Shown here: positions 59,265-64,000 of the stretch, piece by piece
How positions within the stretch are numbered: the stretch's first letter is position 1
How the letters are laid out: each line of letters starts with the position of its first letter
NCBI GenBank assembly: GCA_025356445.1
Contig: JANXSZ010000015.1
Span: 1-64,000, forward strand
Reading direction: 5' to 3'
Origin: Betaproteobacteria bacterium
Lineage (GTDB): Bacteria; Pseudomonadota; Gammaproteobacteria; Burkholderiales; Burkholderiaceae_C
Length of the DNA: 64,000 bases
Notes under the pieces: model-generated
Told to the model about the DNA's origin: nothing
Seen by the model: the letters and a program-made list of their open reading frames with translations, nothing else
The model's database searches: none
Made by a program: the position numbers and the translations under genes

Positions 59265-60095
59265 ATGACCTGGAAAGCCACCCTCAATCTCGACTACCTC
59301 CGCGAAGCTGACCGCAGCGTCGCCCGCTACCTGCACAACGGCCCATTGCGCATCCTGCAAAGCCTGTACCCCGAGGGCGATGCCGTTTGCCACAACGTGC
59401 TGGTGCACCCGCCCGGTGGCTTGGTGGGTGGGGATACGCTGGATATCCACGTCACCGTCGGCCCCGGCGCCCACGGTTTGGTGACGACACCCGGTGCCAC
59501 ACGGTTTTACAAATCCCTCGGCTCACCGGCTTTGCAATCCGTGACAGCCACACTGGCCGACGGTGCACGGCTGGAATGGCTGCCGCTCGAAGCACTGGCC
59601 TACAGCGGCTGTCTGGCCGAAAACCGTGCGGTCTTCAATCTGGCCCCCGGCGCGGAGCTGATGGGCTGGGACGTGACGGCGCTGGGCCTGCCCACCGCTC
59701 ACTTGCCGTTTGTGTTGGGCCGCTTTTCGCAGCATCTGGAAGTGCCCGGTGTATGGCTGGAACGAGGGCATATCGACGCCCTGGACAAGCGCTTTATGAA
59801 CAGCCCCCTCGGACTGGCAGGCCACCGCTGCTTGGCAACGCTGTTTTTCGTCTGCGGCAGTGACATTCCCCGTCCCCGTCGCGAACAAGCGCTGGACGCG
59901 GTGCGCAGCGTGATGGACGCCCACCCTCTGCGCGAGACCACCGGGGCCACCGCACCGAATCCGCGTGTGCTGGTAGTGCGCGTGCTCAGCCCCGTGGTAG
60001 AGCCAGCGATGGATTTGCTGAAAAACCTGTGGGCTGTATGGCGGGCCGAGCTGTGGGGCTTGAGCGCTGAACGCCCACGTACTTGGGGCATTTAA
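59265..60095 (+). CDS. ureD: Urease accessory protein UreD
   Basis: A 276-residue protein starting MTWKATLNLDYLREADRSVA. The UreD motifs HPPGGLVGGDTLDIHVTVGPGAHGLVTTPGATRFYKS, LEWLPLEALAYSG and LGLAGHR are visible. UreD works with UreF and UreG to load nickel into urease. The gene normally heads a ureDABCEFG operon; here the next gene is an unrelated cytochrome in the opposite direction, so it is an orphan in this window. It follows the deaminase by 49 bases. Confidence 0.93.
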   Translation: MTWKATLNLDYLREADRSVARYLHNGPLRILQSLYPEGDAVCHNVLVHPPGGLVGGDTLDIHVTVGPGAHGLVTTPGATRFYKSLGSPALQSVTATLADGARLEWLPLEALAYSGCLAENRAVFNLAPGAELMGWDVTALGLPTAHLPFVLGRFSQHLEVPGVWLERGHIDALDKRFMNSPLGLAGHRCLATLFFVCGSDIPRPRREQALDAVRSVMDAHPLRETTGATAPNPRVLVVRVLSPVVEPAMDLLKNLWAVWRAELWGLSAERPRTWGI

Positions 60096-60123
60096 TGCTG
60101 CACAAACCCAGGCCCATCACAGC

Positions 60124-61437
60124 TCAGTGAACGGGCATGGCGCTGACGTAAGGCTCGTCCGTCAGACTGCGCAGGAAGCTCACGATGTCATTGATCTCAG
60201 CATCAGTCAAGGCGGGGGTTCCTCCTGCGCGGCGGTTCATTGGCGTTGAGTTGATGTTGACGTTGCCACGGTAGGCCTTAGGTATATCGTCAAACGCTTC
60301 ACCTTGCGCATACCACTTGCCGGGATTCGTTGACCGTGTGTTGTAGAAAGCGACGGCATCGCGCAGTGAGCTGAACACGCTGTTGTGCATGAAACGCTGG
60401 CGCACCGCCACATTGCGCAGGCTGGGTGTGCGCAGGTAGCCACACCACTGCGTGGGCTCAGGCCATTTCAGTTCGCTGGCGGTAGTGCACAAGCCGTTGT
60501 CAAAGTGCTTCGGATTGCGGTTGGCAGGCAGGCTGCGGTTGCGCGGCACGGCAATCGCGTCATAGCCATAGTCGGTGAACAGGGAGCGCTCGGGCCGGGA
60601 CGCGGTATCTGACAGCGTGTGGCAGGTCATGCAATTGCCCTTGTCCGGGTTCTTGAACAAGGCCAACCCGCGCATTTCTGGCGGTGTCAGCGGGGTTTTC
60701 TGGCGCAGATAGTCATCAAAGCGCGAGCTGAAAGGAGCCATCTCGTCGCTCTGCATATAGGCTTGCAGGGCTTCGCCCAGAGCACGCATCAGCGTTTCGG
60801 GGTCTTGATGCACTGCTGGGCCAAATCGTTGGGCCAACGCGTCGGCTAACCCGGTCTGGTTCAGTTTGCGCAGCAGCCGGGCGGGCGTGCCATTGTTCAT
60901 CTCGTTCGGGGCCATCAGCGGGCCGCGTACCTGCTCCGCCAAGGTATCGGCACGACCATCGACAAACAGCCCTCCAAATGGCGAGGCATAGGGTGCGTCG
61001 TCGTCTTGGTAAAAGTGACGCCGTGGCACATAGCGCACATACAAAAGCGAAGGGGCATTGCGCAGGCTGAACCGGCCTGCACGGCCGCCTTCAGGTGTGC
61101 CAGGCCCGGCCAAAGCACGGGCTGACAGAGTGGGGGTGAAGGCACGGGCCGGGTCATGGCAGGCGGCACAAGCCATGCCGCGTGGCTCCGACAGCTGCGC
61201 ATCAAAGAACACACGGCGGCCCAAGGCGACCAACCCAGGCTCAGGTGCGAAGACCGCAGCCGTAGCATCAAGCTTGGCGGCTACCTGAGGTGTCTTTTTG
61301 CCAACCCAGCCCACGACACGCGAAGGTGGTACGCCCGGCATCAGTACCGTCGTGGCCTCTGCGGCTGCGGCACTGGCGGAGCTTGCCAGCCCGGCCAACA
61401 ACAGCGCTGCTATCGCTCCCCAGCGTCGCTGTATCAC
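60124..61437 (-). CDS. Di-haem cytochrome c peroxidase family protein (MauG/CcpA-like)
   Basis: A 437-residue periplasmic protein with signal peptide (AIAALLLAGLASSASAAAAE). Two haem c sites are CAACH (90-94) and CMTCH (about 272-276), the second after FKNPDKGN. LGRRVFFDAQLS and FTPTLSARAL follow the peroxidase family pattern. It either reduces H2O2 or oxidises another substrate as MauG-like proteins do. Its start overlaps the stop of the upstream metallophosphoesterase (4-base overlap), so the two genes are coupled. Confidence 0.9.
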   Translation of the reverse strand: MIQRRWGAIAALLLAGLASSASAAAAEATTVLMPGVPPSRVVGWVGKKTPQVAAKLDATAAVFAPEPGLVALGRRVFFDAQLSEPRGMACAACHDPARAFTPTLSARALAGPGTPEGGRAGRFSLRNAPSLLYVRYVPRRHFYQDDDAPYASPFGGLFVDGRADTLAEQVRGPLMAPNEMNNGTPARLLRKLNQTGLADALAQRFGPAVHQDPETLMRALGEALQAYMQSDEMAPFSSRFDDYLRQKTPLTPPEMRGLALFKNPDKGNCMTCHTLSDTASRPERSLFTDYGYDAIAVPRNRSLPANRNPKHFDNGLCTTASELKWPEPTQWCGYLRTPSLRNVAVRQRFMHNSVFSSLRDAVAFYNTRSTNPGKWYAQGEAFDDIPKAYRGNVNINSTPMNRRAGGTPALTDAEINDIVSFLRSLTDEPYVSAMPVH

Positions 61438-62909
61438 GGCGTGAGGAACCCGATCTTGTCGCAGCTGAGGGCCGTACCGGCTTGCAGGCAGGTGGCCAGC
61501 AATTTGCCTGCCGTGGTATAGGCCTTGAAGCTCCAGCCGGTAGCGGGTGCAGCACGGCGTTCCATCAGCATGAAGCCAAAGCTGCTGTGGTGGGTAATGC
61601 TGTCTACGGTGGTGCCCGGTGCGGGCTGGGCCTTGGCGGGCAATGGGTCAGGCAAAGCAACATCCAAGTTGTCACCCGCATTGCCAGAAACGATGGTGGC
61701 CGGATGGCCTGAGGCAAAGTTGATCGCCTGGAAGTCATGCACATGGCCGTGCAAAGCGACCTGCACACCGGGTGGGTAGTAGGCCTGGGGGTACAGGCTT
61801 GTCATGGCCGATTGCAGCGCAAGGTTGCCGGGTGCTGGTGTGCTGCCCGCCACAGGTGCGAACGCCAGGATGGGGTGATGGTTGGTGAACACGGTGTTGG
61901 TCATGCCTGCTTTGGCGGCCAGGGCAGCTACTGCCTGAAATTGCTTCTGGTAGAACGCAAATTGGGCATCGGTGGTCTTGAGGGCCGTCTTGCCAGCCTT
62001 GGAAGAGTCGAACACGATGACCTGCGAGCCACGCCCCAGGGACACTGCATACGGATCGGAATAGTTGCCTGCATCGTCATTGGCCGGGGTATTGCAAGAG
62101 CGACCGTCGGCGTAAGCGCGGGTGTCGAGGAAGCGCATCCAGCCTTGACCGGCGCGGGCGCATTCCTCGTGGTTGCCACGTACCATGACCCAAGGTGCCT
62201 TGGCCATCAGTGCAGCGGCCGGCTTGAATAAGTCTGCCTTCCAGGTGTCCCACCCATAGCCCCACGGACTGCCCTGGCAGCCAGCTACATCAGAGGGGCA
62301 GGCGTTTTCGCGGTAGTGGTAGTCGCCAATGTGCAAGACCAGATCGGGATTCATGCTGGCAGCGGTGGCCGCCACGCTGGCAAACGGCCATGCCGTGCCG
62401 TCACCACAGGGTTGCCAAGCGTTGTCCGCCTTCTTCAGACGGCAGCCGGTATCGGCCAGCACGATCACGCGTTGCGGCTCCTCCTTGGGTAATGGCAAGG
62501 TCTGGCCACTGACGCTGGCCTGTTGCGCTGCGGCAGGGAGCACGGCTTCGCAAACCGACACAGGAAAATCAGACGGCTTGGAATCCGCAGGATCGCTTGC
62601 CGTGGTACGCAAGGGTACTGTGGCGGGCCCTGCACGCAGCGTCATGCGGCTCTGAGCACCGTTGACCATCAGAATGGGACACACGGCATTGGCGTCTGTC
62701 GTGCCAGAAGGTAAGGTGTAGTTAGTGATGACCCGGGCAATCGCTTGGTTACCGTCGCCCATCTCCACCCAGGCAGCCTGGATATTGGCTGGTGCACTGG
62801 CGGCATCGGCATTATCGGCACTGTCGCCACTGCAACCGTGCAGTATGGCCAGGGCGGCGCCTATGCCGGCGAGGCAGATCAAGGAAGTGAAGCGTTTTTG
62901 CGTTTTCAT
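61434..62909 (-). CDS. Lipoprotein metallophosphoesterase (calcineurin-like)
   Basis: A 491-residue protein. The signal ends in the lipobox AILHGC (lipidated Cys26), followed by a linker and a beta-rich N-terminal domain to about 145. Metal ligands of the metallophosphoesterase fold: VLADTGCR, HIGDYHYREN, MVRGNHEECARAG, FTNHHPILAF and LHGHVHDFQ. This resembles purple acid phosphatase-like secreted enzymes acting on phosphomonoesters or nucleotides. It is coupled with the cytochrome c peroxidase-like gene downstream. Substrate unknown. Confidence 0.9.
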   Translation of the reverse strand: MKTQKRFTSLICLAGIGAALAILHGCSGDSADNADAASAPANIQAAWVEMGDGNQAIARVITNYTLPSGTTDANAVCPILMVNGAQSRMTLRAGPATVPLRTTASDPADSKPSDFPVSVCEAVLPAAAQQASVSGQTLPLPKEEPQRVIVLADTGCRLKKADNAWQPCGDGTAWPFASVAATAASMNPDLVLHIGDYHYRENACPSDVAGCQGSPWGYGWDTWKADLFKPAAALMAKAPWVMVRGNHEECARAGQGWMRFLDTRAYADGRSCNTPANDDAGNYSDPYAVSLGRGSQVIVFDSSKAGKTALKTTDAQFAFYQKQFQAVAALAAKAGMTNTVFTNHHPILAFAPVAGSTPAPGNLALQSAMTSLYPQAYYPPGVQVALHGHVHDFQAINFASGHPATIVSGNAGDNLDVALPDPLPAKAQPAPGTTVDSITHHSSFGFMLMERRAAPATGWSFKAYTTAGKLLATCLQAGTALSCDKIGFLTP

Positions 62910-63135
62910 CGTGGGTCGTCGTTATGCATGCTGAACCCAAAGAACAGTAGAGCGCTTGTGTGACAGCCTTATTACGTTCCACATCAAAATTAAAATTGAT
63001 AGCAAACTATGCCTACTGAGTAGGCTTAATTAGCTTAAAAAGTTCAAAAAAAATCCGTCTAACCTGTCCCCTGGGCCTGGGCCGGTAGACTCAGCACCCT
63101 TTCTCCTGTTTCCCCTCTAACCACAAGGCAAACCC

Positions 63136-64000
63136 GTGTTCAAAAACGTGATGGTGTACCGCATCGGCTCCGCTTGGAGCACGACTGTTGAGCAGATCGA
63201 AGAAAACCTGACCAAGTTGCGCTTTGTGCCGTGCAGCGCCAGCCAAGAGCAGTCCATCGGCTGGGTGGAGCCTCGTGGGCAGGCCAACGGCGCGCTGATC
63301 GAAGCCATTGGCGGGCATTGGATGCTCAAGCTGCAAATTGAAAACAAAGTGCTGCCCGCCTCAGTGGTCAAGCGCAAGGTCGAAGAAATCGCCGCCCACA
63401 TCGAGCAAACCGAAGGCCGTAAACCCGGTAAAAAAGAGCGCAAGGAAATCCGCGACAACGCGCTCCTGGAGCTGCTGCCAATGGCGTTTACCAAGCAAGG
63501 CTCGGTGCTGGTCTGGATTGACCCTACCGAGCGCCTGCTGACGCTGGACGCTTCAGCCCAAGGCCGCGCCGATACGGTGATGACCTGCCTGATGGAATGC
63601 GTGCCTGGCCTGACGGTGGAATTGATTCAAACCGCCCAATCGCCCGCCGTGTGCATGGCGGGCTGGCTGGTCAGCCGCGAAGCCCCGCCCGGTTTCAGCA
63701 TCGACCGCGAGTGCGAACTCAAATCCACCGATGAAAACAAAGCCACCGTGCGCTACGCCAAACACGCACTGGACATCGACGAAGTGCGCCAGCACATCGA
63801 AGGCGGCAAAGTGCCCACCAAGCTGGCGATGACCTGGGAAGGCCGGGTGTCGTTCCTGCTGACGGAAACGATGCAGGTCAAAAAGCTGACCTTTCTGGAA
63901 GGCGTGTTCGAAAACACGTCAGGCGAGAAAGAAGACAAGTTTGACGCCGACGTGGCCATCAGCACAGGCGAACTGAGCCAGTTGATTCCTGATTTGCTGC
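63136..64000 (+). CDS. rdgC: Recombination-associated protein RdgC (3' end beyond the window)
   Basis: At least 288 residues, open to the window edge. It starts at GTG 63136, which gives VFKNVMVYRIGS as in other RdgC proteins, and AAGG precedes the GTG. Motifs: FVPCSASQEQSIGWVEPRG, LKLQIENKVLPASVVKRKV, KKERKEIRDNALLELLPMAF and LVWIDPTERLLTLDAS. RdgC forms a DNA-binding ring and limits RecA; expected length is about 300 residues, so little is missing. It is divergent from the phosphoesterase gene across 226 bases that include a GCCTACTGAGTAGGC hairpin. Confidence 0.95.
   Translation, partial: MFKNVMVYRIGSAWSTTVEQIEENLTKLRFVPCSASQEQSIGWVEPRGQANGALIEAIGGHWMLKLQIENKVLPASVVKRKVEEIAAHIEQTEGRKPGKKERKEIRDNALLELLPMAFTKQGSVLVWIDPTERLLTLDASAQGRADTVMTCLMECVPGLTVELIQTAQSPAVCMAGWLVSREAPPGFSIDRECELKSTDENKATVRYAKHALDIDEVRQHIEGGKVPTKLAMTWEGRVSFLLTETMQVKKLTFLEGVFENTSGEKEDKFDADVAISTGELSQLIPDLL

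Noticed and set aside
62985-63060. Terminator at the GCCTACTGAGTAGGC hairpin before rdgC
   Set aside because: It lies between two divergent genes, so no transcript should end there, and no T-run follows.

Overview
The window looks like chromosomal DNA from a betaproteobacterium of the order Burkholderiales, most likely family Comamonadaceae (Rhodoferax/Polaromonas-like). Grounds are the gene order rpmF-plsX-fabH-fabD-fabG-acpP-fabF-rpoE-rseA, two Bug-type (TctC) solute receptors, an IPTL-CTERM surface protein and the codon style. The genus is inferred from gene content only. No tRNA, rRNA, insertion sequence or CRISPR array was seen.

Layout. (1) 1-7180, minus strand: fatty-acid/phospholipid operon followed by the envelope-stress sigma factor and its anti-sigma factor (cut by the window edge). 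(2) 7359-17603: a mandelate-to-benzoate block with a LysR regulator, benzoylformate decarboxylase, an aromatic aldehyde dehydrogenase, a flavin dehydrogenase of each of two unrelated families (probably one per mandelate enantiomer), two Bug receptors and a glycerate 2-kinase. (3) 17827-20704: 8-oxoguanine deaminase, a flavin reductase and a ProQ/FinO RNA chaperone. (4) 20809-27241: a branched-chain amino-acid-type ABC importer with a fused permease-ATPase, then a CoA-transferase. (5) 27368-28825: a diguanylate cyclase. (6) 28832-40579: urate catabolism (PuuD, XdhC, HiuH, GntR regulator, PuuE, a UraD-AllC fusion, M20 peptidase, NCS2 permease). It appears tied together by one palindromic operator seen at three promoters. 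(7) 40717-43019: a malic enzyme gene with a one-base frameshift.

(8) 43154-48275 is the most interesting region: a complete diversity-generating retroelement (DGR). It has a DGR-type reverse transcriptase, an Avd four-helix-bundle protein, a 102-bp template repeat (TR) and two 102-bp variable repeats (VR1, VR2) in two DUF1566-type secreted proteins. Each VR differs from the TR at 14 positions, and all 28 differences fall on template adenines. A BrnT/BrnA toxin-antitoxin pair sits inside the cassette at the avd start codon, flanked by a 23-bp direct repeat of that start. A tandem array of 13 CAAGC units lies upstream of the VR2 gene.

(9) 48435-60095: a decayed Rpn nuclease fragment, an NMT1-type ABC importer, a lipoprotein, a ChaA-like antiporter, a MATE exporter, a Rieske oxygenase divergent from a solitary NMT1-type receptor, a guanine/cytidine-type deaminase and an orphan ureD. 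(10) 60124-64000: a di-haem cytochrome c peroxidase-like protein, a lipoprotein metallophosphoesterase and rdgC (cut by the window edge).

Taken together, the accessory regions suggest an organism that scavenges purine breakdown products and aromatic hydroxy acids, and that displays hypervariable, possibly phase-variable surface proteins.
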